Part shown: positions 43,778-51,721 of the stretch, in pieces
How positions within the stretch are numbered: the first letter of the stretch is position 1
Layout: each line of letters starts with the position of its first letter
Notes under the pieces: model-generated
Seen by the model: only the letters and a program-made list of their open reading frames with translations
Database searches by the model: none
Told to the model about the DNA's origin: nothing
Program-made: the position numbers and the translations under genes
Origin: Paractinoplanes toevensis
GTDB taxonomy: Bacteria > Actinomycetota > Actinomycetes > Mycobacteriales > Micromonosporaceae
Assembly (NCBI RefSeq): GCF_018332695.1
Contig: NZ_BOQN01000067.1
Location: forward strand, 1-64,000
Length of the DNA: 64,000 nt
Direction of reading: 5' to 3'

Positions 43778-44901
43778 TGCCGGGTAACTCCCGCAACGTA
43801 AGCAAGCGGGTCGTGTCCAAGAAGGGCGCGGTCAAAGGTTCCGGAGGCAAGAACCGGGACACCCTGAAGGGCCGGGGCAAGACCCTGCCCGCCGACGAAC
43901 GTCCCTGGCACAAGGGCTACTCGGGCAGCGAGAAACTCCCCGAGAAGACCGCCCGCAAGCAGGACAAGGAACGCCGCGCCGCGGCCGCCGAGGGCCGTGC
44001 GCCCAAGATCGGTACGCCCGGCAGCAAGGACACCACCTGGGGTCGCGGCGGTGGCCGGGGCACCGGTCGTCCCGCCCCGCAGCGCGGTGGCCGGGGCGGC
44101 CAGTTCCGCAGCGGCCCCCGGATCGCTCCGGGCCGCCGTTCCAACCCCACCAAGGAGGGGCCGGAGCTGCTGCTCGGCCGCAACCCGGTGGTCGAGGCGC
44201 TGCGCGCGCTGGTGCCGGCCACGGCGCTCTACATCGCGCAGGGCATCGACATCGACGAGCGGGTCACCGAGATCGTCCGGACTGCCGGGGACCGGGGCAT
44301 CCCGATTCTGGAGATCGGCCGGCACGAGCTCGACCGGATGACCGGCGGGGTGCTGCACCAGGGCATCGGCCTGCAGGTGCCGCCGTTCGCGTACGAGAAC
44401 TTCGACGACCTGGTCGCCGCCGCTCTCGAACAGACCGCTCCGCTGCTGGTCGCCCTCGACGGCATCACCGACCCGCGCAACCTCGGCGCGGTGATCCGCT
44501 CGGTGGCCGCCTTCGGCGGTCACGGCGTGTTCATGACCGAGCGCCGCGCGGCCGGCATCACCGCCACGGCCTGGCGCACCAGCGCCGGCGCCGCGGCTCG
44601 GGTCCCGGTGTCCCAGGTGGTCAACCTGACCCGGGCCATCAAGACCGCGCAAAAGGAAGGCTTCACCGCGATCGGCCTCGACGCCGACGGCGAGACCGAC
44701 CTCTACCAGCTGGAGGCCGCGGTCGGCCCGCTGCTGGTGGTGGTGGGTTCCGAGGGGCGCGGTCTGTCCCGCCTGGTCGGCGAGACCTGTGACCTGCGGG
44801 TGAGCATCCCGATGGCCTCCGATGTCGAGTCGTTGAACGCAAGCGTCGCGGCGGCGGTCACCCTTGCCGAGGTGAGCCGCCGCCGCATCCACGGTCGATG
44901 A
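43777..44901 (+). CDS. rlmB: 23S rRNA 2'-O-ribose methyltransferase, RlmB/TrmH family
   Basis: A 374-residue SPOUT methyltransferase predicted to methylate a 23S rRNA guanosine (G2251 by homology). Residues 1-125 are a Lys/Arg/Gly-rich, probably disordered RNA-binding extension found in actinobacterial members. A substrate-binding domain starts LLGRNPVVEALRAL near 128, and the SpoU knot domain has the three motifs DGITDPRNLGAVIRS near 228, VGSEGRGLSRL near 322 and IPMASDVESLNASVAAA near 346. It ends the cysS operon at a strong terminator. Confidence 0.92.
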   Translation: MPGNSRNVSKRVVSKKGAVKGSGGKNRDTLKGRGKTLPADERPWHKGYSGSEKLPEKTARKQDKERRAAAAEGRAPKIGTPGSKDTTWGRGGGRGTGRPAPQRGGRGGQFRSGPRIAPGRRSNPTKEGPELLLGRNPVVEALRALVPATALYIAQGIDIDERVTEIVRTAGDRGIPILEIGRHELDRMTGGVLHQGIGLQVPPFAYENFDDLVAAALEQTAPLLVALDGITDPRNLGAVIRSVAAFGGHGVFMTERRAAGITATAWRTSAGAAARVPVSQVVNLTRAIKTAQKEGFTAIGLDADGETDLYQLEAAVGPLLVVVGSEGRGLSRLVGETCDLRVSIPMASDVESLNASVAAAVTLAEVSRRRIHGR

Positions 44902-44917
44902 GTCAGTAAGTACTGAC
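44902..44917. promoter_or_regulatory. 7-bp inverted repeat just after rlmB
   Basis: GTCAGTA, AG, TACTGAC is a perfect dyad one base after the rlmB stop and immediately before the main terminator. The two-base centre is too short for a stable RNA loop as it stands, so it may be a protein-binding site or accessory hairpin. Confidence 0.35.
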
Positions 44918-44920
44918 ACA

Positions 44921-44962
44921 AAGCGGTACCGCCGGGCGAGAGAAAGCCCGGCGGTACCGCTT
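44921..44962. terminator. Strong hairpin terminator of the cysS-rlmB operon
   Basis: A perfect 17-bp stem (AAGCGGTACCGCCGGGC with its complement) and eight-base loop GAGAGAAA. It lies between the plus-strand rlmB and a convergent minus-strand secreted-protein gene, so it may act in both directions. Confidence 0.88.
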
Positions 44963-45073
44963 AGACCCCATGAAGTTTTGTCGCAAGGCTTCCGGCTATA
45001 TGCCTCCTGGTTTTCGCCTGCCCGCTGTCAGCGCGCTAAATCTCGAAAATCAGCGACCGATGGCCGGACCGAT

Positions 45074-45742
45074 TCAGCGGATCGGACCGGTCCGAACCGG
45101 GCCGGTCTGGGTGCCGGGGCCGGTCTGAGTGCCGGGGCCGGTCTGAGTGCCCGGGCCGGTCTGGGGGCCGGTCCGAACCGGGCCGGTCTGAGGGCCTGTC
45201 TGCGTGGCCGGGCCGGTGCGCGGGAAGCCCGTGCCGGTACGCGGCGGGATGCCTACACCGGGACGCGGGAAGCCCACACCGGGACGCGGGAAGCCCACGC
45301 CCGGACGGGGGAAGCCCACGCCGGGACGCGGGAAGCCGATACCCGGGCCGGGCCGGAAGGCGCCCGGCCAAGACGGCCGGAACCGGGACGGGAAACCGCC
45401 GATGGCGCGGAAGGGCACGCCGAAGCCGATGCGGTCCCAGTCGTCATCACTGGCGACCTGCAGGGCCCAGGCACCGCGCCGGACGCCGACGTGGACCGGG
45501 GTGCAGTTGTGGTCGTCCCAGTTACCGACCCGCTCGCCGAAGTTGCCCGCGAGTTCGCAACCCTGCAGCGTCCGGTAATAGCCGACGACCTGTTCGCCCG
45601 ACCGCCAGTGGATCTGGTGTTCAGCTGCCGACCTGGGCTCGTGGTTACCGCTCGGGGTCGCCGCGGTAGCCGGCCCTGCGGTTGCCAGGGCGGCGAGCAG
45701 ACCAAATCCACCCATCGTCAGGATTCGGGTGAGCTTTTTCAT
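45074..45742 (-). CDS. Secreted low-complexity repeat protein
   Basis: A 222-residue secreted protein. A signal peptide MKKLTRILTMGGFGLLAAL ends at about AGPATA-A (residue 28). A globular segment of about 85 residues with two cysteines and several Trp follows. The tail has four FPRPGVG heptads and repeated TGP-x-TQTGPG units. ATG 45742 is chosen because AAAGGAA lies about six bases upstream. The other ATG 15 bases earlier lacks such a site. The tail resembles flexible cell-wall or matrix linkers, and no family is recognised. It starts the accessory region. Confidence 0.7.
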   Translation of the reverse strand: MKKLTRILTMGGFGLLAALATAGPATAATPSGNHEPRSAAEHQIHWRSGEQVVGYYRTLQGCELAGNFGERVGNWDDHNCTPVHVGVRRGAWALQVASDDDWDRIGFGVPFRAIGGFPSRFRPSWPGAFRPGPGIGFPRPGVGFPRPGVGFPRPGVGFPRPGVGIPPRTGTGFPRTGPATQTGPQTGPVRTGPQTGPGTQTGPGTQTGPGTQTGPVRTGPIR

Positions 45743-46554
45743 CGCGATTCCTTTCATGCGGTATTTCCGCCGTGCATTTCGAAAGGGAAAACCCGATTAG
45801 CGCTACGTCGGTTGTCGCCAGAATGACCGCTGACGGATGACCGTTCGGATGACAGTTTTGGTGGCATTGAGAACATTAGGTCGGTTTCACGTTAGACACG
45901 AGATCGGTTCATGCTAAACGCGCTTAGTCGCCACTTCTCGCTCTCCGTAATTACGTGACTACTCGTTCGATGTAATGCGAATGGTTGAGACGGTCGACCG
46001 ATCACCAGGTGGGACCGTCCATCCGGAGTCCGGGCGGCGCCGAAATCCCGACAATGGCTGGCCGGGCGGCGGTCTTGTTCGTCGTTCCTAACTCGAATGG
46101 TGGCATATCCGCTTTTGATCCCCATTGCCTTAGGTCCGGTCCGCTGATAGCGGTGCGCGGAGGGCCGGAATGGGCCCTCGTGACGTACCCAGACCCTTCT
46201 GGCATGTTTATGGAATGCCGACAAACGAATGGCCATTTGGCCACGCTGCCGCGTTGTCTGATCTGTACATTGTGGACAACAGAATTGCGGTGCGGACCGG
46301 AAGTTTGATCACCTGCGGTGCGCGACGGCGCCGTCGCTTCGCCGGAAAAGGCTGTGTGGTGTCCCGGCGATCATTGCCGGCGGCGTCGAGCCGGTTATAG
46401 CCGACAGCGCATCAGGGGGAGCCCGGGCGACGAGCTGCGGGCAACGGGGTCATCGGGGGATATCTACTTATCAGGTGCATACCGGACTGGCTGGCCTCGG
46501 GCGGGGTAAGGCCGAAGTACCGGACAGGCAACAACGCGACGAGGAACCAACTCC
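45743..46554. other. Long gene-poor, lower-GC interval
   Basis: About 800 bp with visibly lower GC than the rest, scattered stops in all frames and no credible coding sequence. It contains the perfect palindrome CGTAATTACG (45946-45955), the inverted repeat CCGCT-GAT-AGCGG near 46136-46148 and TGGCCA-TT-TGGCCA near 46228-46241. Small RNA genes or long regulatory leaders could be present, but none is recognised. Reading frames of 80-110 codons here have no start context or composition like real genes. Confidence 0.5.
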
Positions 46555-46854
46555 ATGGAACACAGCAACAATCTCTTGGAACGCACCAACACTGCCCTGC
46601 CGGCTCGGTGGCGAGCGGCCTACCGGGCAGCAGTGGAGATGCTCGAGAGCGATCAGCCGTACAGCGATCCGTCGGACCCCGTCGCCCGCGCTCGGGTGCA
46701 GCGTCTGCGCACGGACACCCGCAGGTGGATCCGTGACCAGAAGACGCTCGCATCCGTCGGCGTCCTCGATCCCGTCCAGACCTTCTTCATCGCGCAGATC
46801 CCGGACAACTGGCGAGAGATCGACCTGCGGCGACGTCATCGTCGGCGGGCCTGA
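46555..46854 (+). CDS. Small hypothetical protein
   Basis: A 99-residue, charged, helical protein (for example SDPVARARVQRLRTDTRRWIRDQKTLASVG) ending in a run of Arg. GAGGAAC about ten bases before the ATG is a weak ribosome-binding site. Codon use is less GC-biased than the core genes, but the frame is followed 22 bases after its stop by a perfect terminator hairpin, which supports a real transcript. No family recognised and no hydrophobic segment. Confidence 0.5.
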   Translation: MEHSNNLLERTNTALPARWRAAYRAAVEMLESDQPYSDPSDPVARARVQRLRTDTRRWIRDQKTLASVGVLDPVQTFFIAQIPDNWREIDLRRRHRRRA

Positions 46855-46876
46855 CCACCGCCCGATCAACAGCGAA

Positions 46877-46912
46877 AGCGTCTGAACCGCGAGGTTTCGC
46901 GGTTCAGACGCT
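46877..46912. terminator. Bidirectional hairpin terminator
   Basis: A perfect 16-bp stem (AGCGTCTGAACCGCGA with its complement) around the loop GGTT. It lies between convergent genes and is followed on the plus strand by ACAAAA rather than a U-run. Confidence 0.85.
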
Positions 46913-46929
46913 ACAAAATGAGATCTCGC

Positions 46930-47628
46930 TCAGCCTTCCCCGGCCGAACCCACCGGTCCGCCGGGCAGTTGTGCTCGAGCCTCGTGTTCCCCGGCCGCCT
47001 CGGACCGTTCCCCCCACAGCACGCGCAGCTGGGTGTGCATGAACGAGGCGAGTTGATGCCGGTAGTCGGCATCGAAGACGACCAGCGTCTCGATCTGCTT
47101 CTGCAGCGCTTCCCGCTTGATCTCCAAGCTGCCGACGGCGTCCTCGTACCGGTGCCGGGCCCGGAGATCGGACTGCTCGGCCCGATCACGTCCGTCCGCG
47201 ACGATCCGTTCGGCCTCCGCGCGCGCCTCGGCCAGTGCTGCCGCGGCCTGACGCCGGATTTCGTCGGCCTCCGCATCGGCGTCGCGTTTGAGCAGCTCGG
47301 AAGCGGCCCGCGCCTCGTCAACGAGCCGGTCCGCCTCGGCCTTTACCTGGTCGGCGTACGCATGAGCCTCGGCCCGGATCTGCTCGGCCGAGGTCTGGGC
47401 CTCGGACCGGACCGTCAGCGCGTGCCGGTTCGCCGCGGTGATGTGGTTCTCGGCCGTGCGCTGGGCCAGCGCCAGCACCTGAAGAGCTTCATCCGGCATC
47501 GCGGGTGACTCCGATGGCTCCGGCGGTGTCTCCGGCGCCGGCGTCGTCGGGATCACGACCGAAGCACTGCCGATGGCGATGTGATGGCGCGCGACCTTGA
47601 CGCGCTCCACCGTCTGGTTGTCACTCAC
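46930..47628 (-). CDS. DivIVA/Wag31-like coiled-coil protein
   Basis: A 232-residue protein. After a short variable N-terminus and a Pro/Glu-rich linker it forms an almost continuous Ala/Glu/Arg-rich coiled coil from about residue 50 to 165 (AEAHAYADQVKAEADRLVDEA). The ending YRHQLASFMHTQLRVLWG resembles the C-terminal part of actinobacterial DivIVA-domain proteins. The N-terminal membrane-curvature motif of true DivIVA is not evident. GTG 47628 is preferred, with GGAGG five bases upstream; ATG 47640 is the alternative. It lies 34 bp downstream of the glycosyltransferase and is probably co-transcribed. Confidence 0.65.
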   Translation of the reverse strand: MSDNQTVERVKVARHHIAIGSASVVIPTTPAPETPPEPSESPAMPDEALQVLALAQRTAENHITAANRHALTVRSEAQTSAEQIRAEAHAYADQVKAEADRLVDEARAASELLKRDADAEADEIRRQAAAALAEARAEAERIVADGRDRAEQSDLRARHRYEDAVGSLEIKREALQKQIETLVVFDADYRHQLASFMHTQLRVLWGERSEAAGEHEARAQLPGGPVGSAGEG

Positions 47629-47662
47629 AACGGCCTCCATGATTCCGAGCAGGGGCGAGCGG

Positions 47663-49015
47663 TCATGATCCGTTGCCGTCGGGCAGGTAGCCGCTGTAGT
47701 AGACCGATCCGAGCGGCGTCACCGATACGGTCGAGGGCCCCGGACGATGGCCGGGCCGGGCTCGCCGGCCGCGCACCCAGAGCCCGATCAGGGCGAGATA
47801 CCGGATCGGGATGACGAGCACCAGGTTGACCACCGCCTCGGCCGGAGTGAGCAGAAGCCAGGTGCGGAGCTTCTCCCGGCGGTTCATCGCGGGCAGATCG
47901 ATCAGGTGCAGTGCGGCCGCGGCGTACCGCAGGAGCAGGTAGAACGCCGCGCCGAGAAAGATCGCCGGCCATTGCGGGCCGGCCCACCAGGTGCTCGTCG
48001 CGATCGCGGCGACCGAGCCGGCGCTCGCCGCCGGAATGACGACCAGGTGCATCAGCGCGAGCAGCCGGGAGATCCCGCCGCGGTCGGCGCCGGTCGACGC
48101 GAGCCGGACCAGGCGCCACCACGAAGCCGACCAGGCCAGCCGCTGGCGGTAGGCGGTGCTCGCGCCGACCGCCGCCGGGGTCCAGGCGAGTGCGTCGCTC
48201 ACCCCCACGACCTCACCCTGGTCGAGGGCGAAGACGGCCAACTTGCAGCTGTCGTCGCTGCCGCCCCCGGCGAGATGGCGGCGCCGATGCTGGAAGGGGA
48301 TTCGGGCGCGGTACAGGACCGGCATCCCTGCAATGATCTTGAAAAGACGTGCCGGTGATCTCCCCGCCACCGGTGTGGCGGCGGAGACGCCGAGGTTCAG
48401 GTCGGCGATCCGGGTGAGCAGCGTCGGCCGGGAGGTGCGGGCGATCGTCTTCCCGACGGTCGCCATCACCCGGGGCCGGGAGAACGCCCGGAGCTGACGC
48501 GCGATCGAACGTTCCTCGAGCACGCAACCGGCGTCGACGACCAGAACGAAATCCCAGTCGTCCGGCTGGAGCCGGTCGAGCACGTAGCCCGCGGCGGCGT
48601 GCCCGCCGGCGTTCTTCGTGCGATGCCAGCGGACCCGGGGATGCGAGAACGGTTTCACCGGCTGACGGGTCGATCCGTCGTCGACGACGTGCACCTCCTC
48701 GACCGTGACGCCGCGCTGATCGAGGATCGACCGGACGCAGGCCGCCAGATCCTCGGCGGTCTGCTCGTAGGCCGGAACGATCGCGACGATGCGGCCGCTC
48801 GCCATCGGCAGCCGGCGTACGTTGCCGCTCCTGAGGTAGGCGAGGACGAAGAACAGCAGCATGGTGTTGCCGAGCCACCAGACGACGAGGAAGGCCGGGC
48901 CGGAGATCGAGTGATGCAGGTATCCCGTCGCGACGGCCAGCACGAGGACGAGGATTCCCCCGGTCGGCGCGAGGGCCGGCCAGCCGCGCCGGACGAGGAG
49001 GCTTTCAGGCGACAC
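47663..49015 (-). CDS. Family 2 glycosyltransferase, membrane type, with altered motifs
   Basis: A 450-residue processive-type GT2 with two N-terminal helices (about 18-60), a cytoplasmic GT-A domain (IVPAYEQ near 79, VVDDGST near 110) and three or four C-terminal helices (about 315-400). Residues expected for hyaluronan/cellulose-type synthases are altered: the DxD position reads DAGC (161-164), the acidic acceptor motif reads GSDDSCK, and the QxxRW box appears only as RQRLAWSASWWR. It may use an unusual donor or be impaired. GTG start with GGAGG seven bases upstream. Followed by a DivIVA-like gene. Confidence 0.75.
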   Translation of the reverse strand: MSPESLLVRRGWPALAPTGGILVLVLAVATGYLHHSISGPAFLVVWWLGNTMLLFFVLAYLRSGNVRRLPMASGRIVAIVPAYEQTAEDLAACVRSILDQRGVTVEEVHVVDDGSTRQPVKPFSHPRVRWHRTKNAGGHAAAGYVLDRLQPDDWDFVLVVDAGCVLEERSIARQLRAFSRPRVMATVGKTIARTSRPTLLTRIADLNLGVSAATPVAGRSPARLFKIIAGMPVLYRARIPFQHRRRHLAGGGSDDSCKLAVFALDQGEVVGVSDALAWTPAAVGASTAYRQRLAWSASWWRLVRLASTGADRGGISRLLALMHLVVIPAASAGSVAAIATSTWWAGPQWPAIFLGAAFYLLLRYAAAALHLIDLPAMNRREKLRTWLLLTPAEAVVNLVLVIPIRYLALIGLWVRGRRARPGHRPGPSTVSVTPLGSVYYSGYLPDGNGS

Positions 49016-49489
49016 GGATGGACCTCCCCCCGGTCACGAAGCGGAGAACTTGCACGGAACCGGTCGTACCGGCGTCGGGGTACATGCGCGTGGACCTTTC
49101 GGCTGGGAGTGGTGGGAGGCGTCCGCGTCCCGGCGCGAATGCTGGCAAAAACCCCCAAAATTGGCAAAGCCGATCAACGTGTTCATATTAAATTCAGCCT
49201 TTCAGCGTCAAATTCGAGCGCCGTGGAATCGGCCGGCTACGGGTGCCCTCGTCCGAACCGGCAACGCTGAATTCCGAACGGGCGATCGCGCTCGTCGGCC
49301 GGGGTGCGGGCAATCGAATACCGATCTTTCGATGGGCGCACCGCAGGTGTTCACGCCGTTGGGAATAATGCTTATGGGTGGACCTGCCTGAAGGATCGGT
49401 GCGGGTCGACGATGCGTACCGCCGAATGCCTACGTATATATCTCGCGGTTGTTCGGAGTGAGGGTCCAACGGCGAGAGGAAGCCGAGCC
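49016..49489. other. Intergenic region with AT-richer core
   Basis: A 474-bp divergent region between the glycosyltransferase (minus) and the sigma-like gene (plus). An AT-rich stretch around 49146-49205 (runs of A, TTCATATTAAATTC) is likely to hold promoters. TACGTATATATC at 49432-49443 is another. GAGAGGA before 49490 is the ribosome-binding site of the sigma-like gene. No gene is supported. Confidence 0.5.
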
Positions 49490-49927
49490 ATGCGAGAAGT
49501 CGACCTCACCGATGATCGGCGCAGTCGGGAACCCGGCTGCGCCGGCGAGCGCTGGCGACCGCTCGCCCAGCAGCTCGCGGCCCGCTTCGTGGCGGCCGGG
49601 GACAGCGACGAAGGAATGGTCCGGACCGCCATCGAGGTGATCCTCGTCGTCGAGCGCCGCCTCGGTTCGCGCGGACCCGAGTTGATCTCCCTGGCCGTGC
49701 CGCTGGTCATCCGGGCTCTGCGACGTCTGCGGCGCGAGCGGTTCCGGATGTGGCCGGAATCCGTGCCGCCGTTCCCGCTGCTCCAACTGGCGATCGCCAA
49801 CGCCGAGAGCGAGCTGTACGCGCGCCTTCGGCGATCGCCCACGGTCGGCGAGGTCGCGAGCCACCTGGACGTGGCCGAGGATCAGGTCATCGCCGGGCTG
49901 GAGGCCGCATGGCCGGCCGGCGGATGA
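49490..49927 (+). CDS. Truncated SigB/SigF-type sigma factor lacking region 4
   Basis: A 145-residue protein that aligns along its whole length with regions 2 and 3 of the stress/sporulation-type sigma factors. WRPLAQQLAARF corresponds to the start of region 2, the segment ELISLAVPLVIRALRRLRRERF to the usual FSTYATPTIVGEIKRHFRD, and AESELYARLRRSPTVGEVASHLDV to region 3. It stops after EDQVIAGLEAAWPAGG, exactly where the linker to region 4 should begin. Key region 2 residues are substituted. GAGAGGA ten bases upstream supports the ATG. It could be a decayed gene or a sigma-like decoy or regulator without -35 recognition. Confidence 0.65.
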   Translation: MREVDLTDDRRSREPGCAGERWRPLAQQLAARFVAAGDSDEGMVRTAIEVILVVERRLGSRGPELISLAVPLVIRALRRLRRERFRMWPESVPPFPLLQLAIANAESELYARLRRSPTVGEVASHLDVAEDQVIAGLEAAWPAGG

Positions 49928-50205
49928 CACCCCACGGCCACTCTCGGCCGATCGGTCAGCCGCCGGCGTCCCAATTGTCGGCAACGGCGGACCCGCGACC
50001 GAGATCCGGCGTGGCCGAATGCGAGTTTCTCACCACGCAACACGCGGTTAGCGAAAAGTGATCGGGCCGATAAACCCTTAACCGGCAGCAGTGCCGGCGG
50101 GGCTTGAATCGCAACGCGAACCAGCCGGGGGTTCTCCGGTCACGACTCGTGAGAACCCCCGGTTCAGTCATGGACCGGAATACGGAATGACATAGCAGGT
50201 GACCG

Positions 50206-50520
50206 ATGATCGCGCCCGGAAACTACCATCTCTATCTCGCTCTCACGCTCGGCATCCTCATTTCCAGCGGTTACGCCGTCGGGCGGATCCATCAGTGGCA
50301 CAAGGACGGCCGAGAACGTGACGAAGCGTATCGCCGCGGATATGAAACGGCCTCGTTGTCCGTACTCAGCACGATGATTCGGGAAAATCCGGCCGGCGGC
50401 CCGCCGACGGCACACACCGTACCCCGGCACCACGGGCGGCACGTTCGCAGTAGCGCCGCCCCGGCCGATCGGCCGAAGGCCTATCCGCGGCGTACGGAAC
50501 GTCTACGCGCCGGCAGCTGA
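50206..50520 (+). CDS. Small single-helix membrane protein, HQW family member 1
   Basis: A 104-residue protein with one hydrophobic helix (about 8-26, YLALTLGILISSGYAVG), then the motif GRIHQWHKDGRERDEAYRRGYETA and a Pro/Arg/His-rich cytoplasmic tail. The same motif occurs in the protein encoded at 50.75 kb (GRVHQWYK, FRDGYNHGYRA), so the two are paralogues. AGGTGA lies three bases before the ATG, rather close. It is followed by an intrinsic terminator. No function known. Confidence 0.62.
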   Translation: MIAPGNYHLYLALTLGILISSGYAVGRIHQWHKDGRERDEAYRRGYETASLSVLSTMIRENPAGGPPTAHTVPRHHGRHVRSSAAPADRPKAYPRRTERLRAGS

Positions 50521-50574
50521 ACTTTTCTGAACCGTCCGAGAATGCGATGCCTCCCTCGCTAAATCGGACGCAAA

Positions 50575-50619
50575 GGGTGGCCCATCCTCCGCGAACCCGG
50601 GATGGGCCGCCCTTTTATT
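50575..50619 (+). terminator. Intrinsic terminator with U-tract
   Basis: GGGTGGCCCATCC (50575-50587) pairs with GGATGGGCCGCCC (50600-50612) with one wobble, followed by TTTTATT. It is the only terminator in the window with a clear U-run and ends transcription of the first HQW gene. Confidence 0.88.
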
Positions 50620-50715
50620 GCATATCGTGCCGCCCCGCCGCAAACCGCGAGAACGCTGGTCTGATCGGCTGACAAGGGCAACCCGAAAGTTCTGAATCAG
50701 GCGCCTCGGGCGGCA

Positions 50716-50744
50716 TTACTCCCCGTGGTTCGGTGCTTTAAAAT
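50716..50744 (+). promoter_or_regulatory. Promoter for leaderless HQW protein 2
   Basis: TTACTC (50716-50721), 17 bases and TAAAAT (50739-50744). Six bases separate the -10 box from GTG 50751, and there is no ribosome-binding site, so the mRNA is predicted to start at the start codon. Confidence 0.6.
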
Positions 50745-50750
50745 AGTCGA

Positions 50751-50996
50751 GTGCCGACCGTTGATAACAGTGCCTTTCAGATCATTGCCTACATGTTGGT
50801 AATAGTGCTGTGTGCCTACGGCGGCGGACGGGTCCATCAGTGGTACAAGCACAGCATGGACCAGGACCAGTCATTCCGGGACGGCTACAACCACGGCTAT
50901 CGCGCCCTCTTCGCCCTCGCCGCCCGGCACGCTCAGCCGACGACCACTCGACCGAGCTCGATCGAGCAGCGCGACCAAGAGCTGTTTCGTGACTGA
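50751..50996 (+). CDS. Small single-helix membrane protein, HQW family member 2
   Basis: An 81-residue protein with one hydrophobic helix (about 9-26, IIAYMLVIVLCAYGGG) followed by GRVHQWYKHSMDQDQSFRDGYNHGYRALFALAARH and a short polar tail. The helix plus GR-x-HQW-x-K and FR-x-GY spacing match the protein at 50.2 kb, so this is a tandem paralogous pair separated by a terminator and separately promoted. The conserved basic-aromatic motif just inside the membrane may bind lipid headgroups or a partner. No annotated family is recognised. Confidence 0.62.
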   Translation: MPTVDNSAFQIIAYMLVIVLCAYGGGRVHQWYKHSMDQDQSFRDGYNHGYRALFALAARHAQPTTTRPSSIEQRDQELFRD

Positions 50997-51187
50997 ACCG
51001 AGCGCTTCTATCGTTCCGGGCCGCGGGCCGGGCGGTAATCGTCCGATTAACACCAAAAGAGCTACCGTCGTCTTATCGTTGGCGTGACGAGGGGTATTAA
51101 ACGGGCACCTTGGGCCACTGATGATCGTTTGGTGGGCTGGACGGTCGTGCGTGATCGTCCATTCGCCAAGATGAGATGAGTTGCAGC

Positions 51188-51649
51188 ATGTCAATCTTGC
51201 CCAAGGTTGTCCTCGCCGCCGCGGTTACCGCTGGTGCGCTCCTCCTGCCGGCCACGGCGGCCCAGGCGGCCGTTGACCACCGCCCGTGTGGCGGCTTCGG
51301 CGCCGGCCCCGGATTCGGTCCCGGTTTCGGCCCGGGATTCGGTCCGGGATTCGGTCCCGGTTTCGGTGGCCGTCACCGTTTCTGCGGCGGTCCCGGTTTC
51401 GGCGGCCACGCATTCTTCGGAAACCCGGGCTTCCTCGACGACGATGACGACTTCCCCTTCCTCGACGACGATGACGACCTGTTCTTCGACGACGATGACG
51501 ACGACAACGACACCACGGTCGTGATCGTCAACAACGTCCCGGCAAAGCCGCACCACCACCACAAGCCGAAGCCGGCCACCGCCGACGACAACGGCGCCGA
51601 CGCGGGCTACGAGAAGCCGGCCGACAACGACGGCTACAAGGGTTCCTGA
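51188..51649 (+). CDS. Secreted Gly/Phe- and Asp-rich protein
   Basis: A 153-residue exported protein. The signal peptide ends near ATAAQA-A (residue 28). The mature part has six GPGFG-type repeats with two flanking cysteines, then three short poly-Asp clusters (DDDDD) separated by FPFL/LFF, a VVIVNN strand and a His/Lys-rich stretch (PHHHHKPKP). The acidic and His clusters suggest metal or mineral binding outside the cell. ATG 51176 is an alternative start. It resembles the 45.1-kb protein only in its low-complexity style. Confidence 0.65.
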   Translation: MSILPKVVLAAAVTAGALLLPATAAQAAVDHRPCGGFGAGPGFGPGFGPGFGPGFGPGFGGRHRFCGGPGFGGHAFFGNPGFLDDDDDFPFLDDDDDLFFDDDDDDNDTTVVIVNNVPAKPHHHHKPKPATADDNGADAGYEKPADNDGYKGS

Positions 51650-51678
51650 CGACGCAGTCCGACGGGTGACCACCCACC

Positions 51679-51704
51679 GGGGGCCGGCCACGAGGCCGGC
51701 CCCC
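51679..51704. terminator. Hairpin terminator
   Basis: A perfect 11-bp stem GGGGGCCGGCC with its complement around the loop ACGA, 30 bases after the Gly/Phe-rich protein stop and 18 bases before the convergent gene's stop. Confidence 0.8.
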
Positions 51705-51721
51705 GCATCAGTCCTAGTAGT

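Noticed and set aside
45985..46308. 107-codon frame in the gene-poor interval
   Set aside because: No ribosome-binding site, uneven composition, no domain, and competing frames of similar length on both strands.
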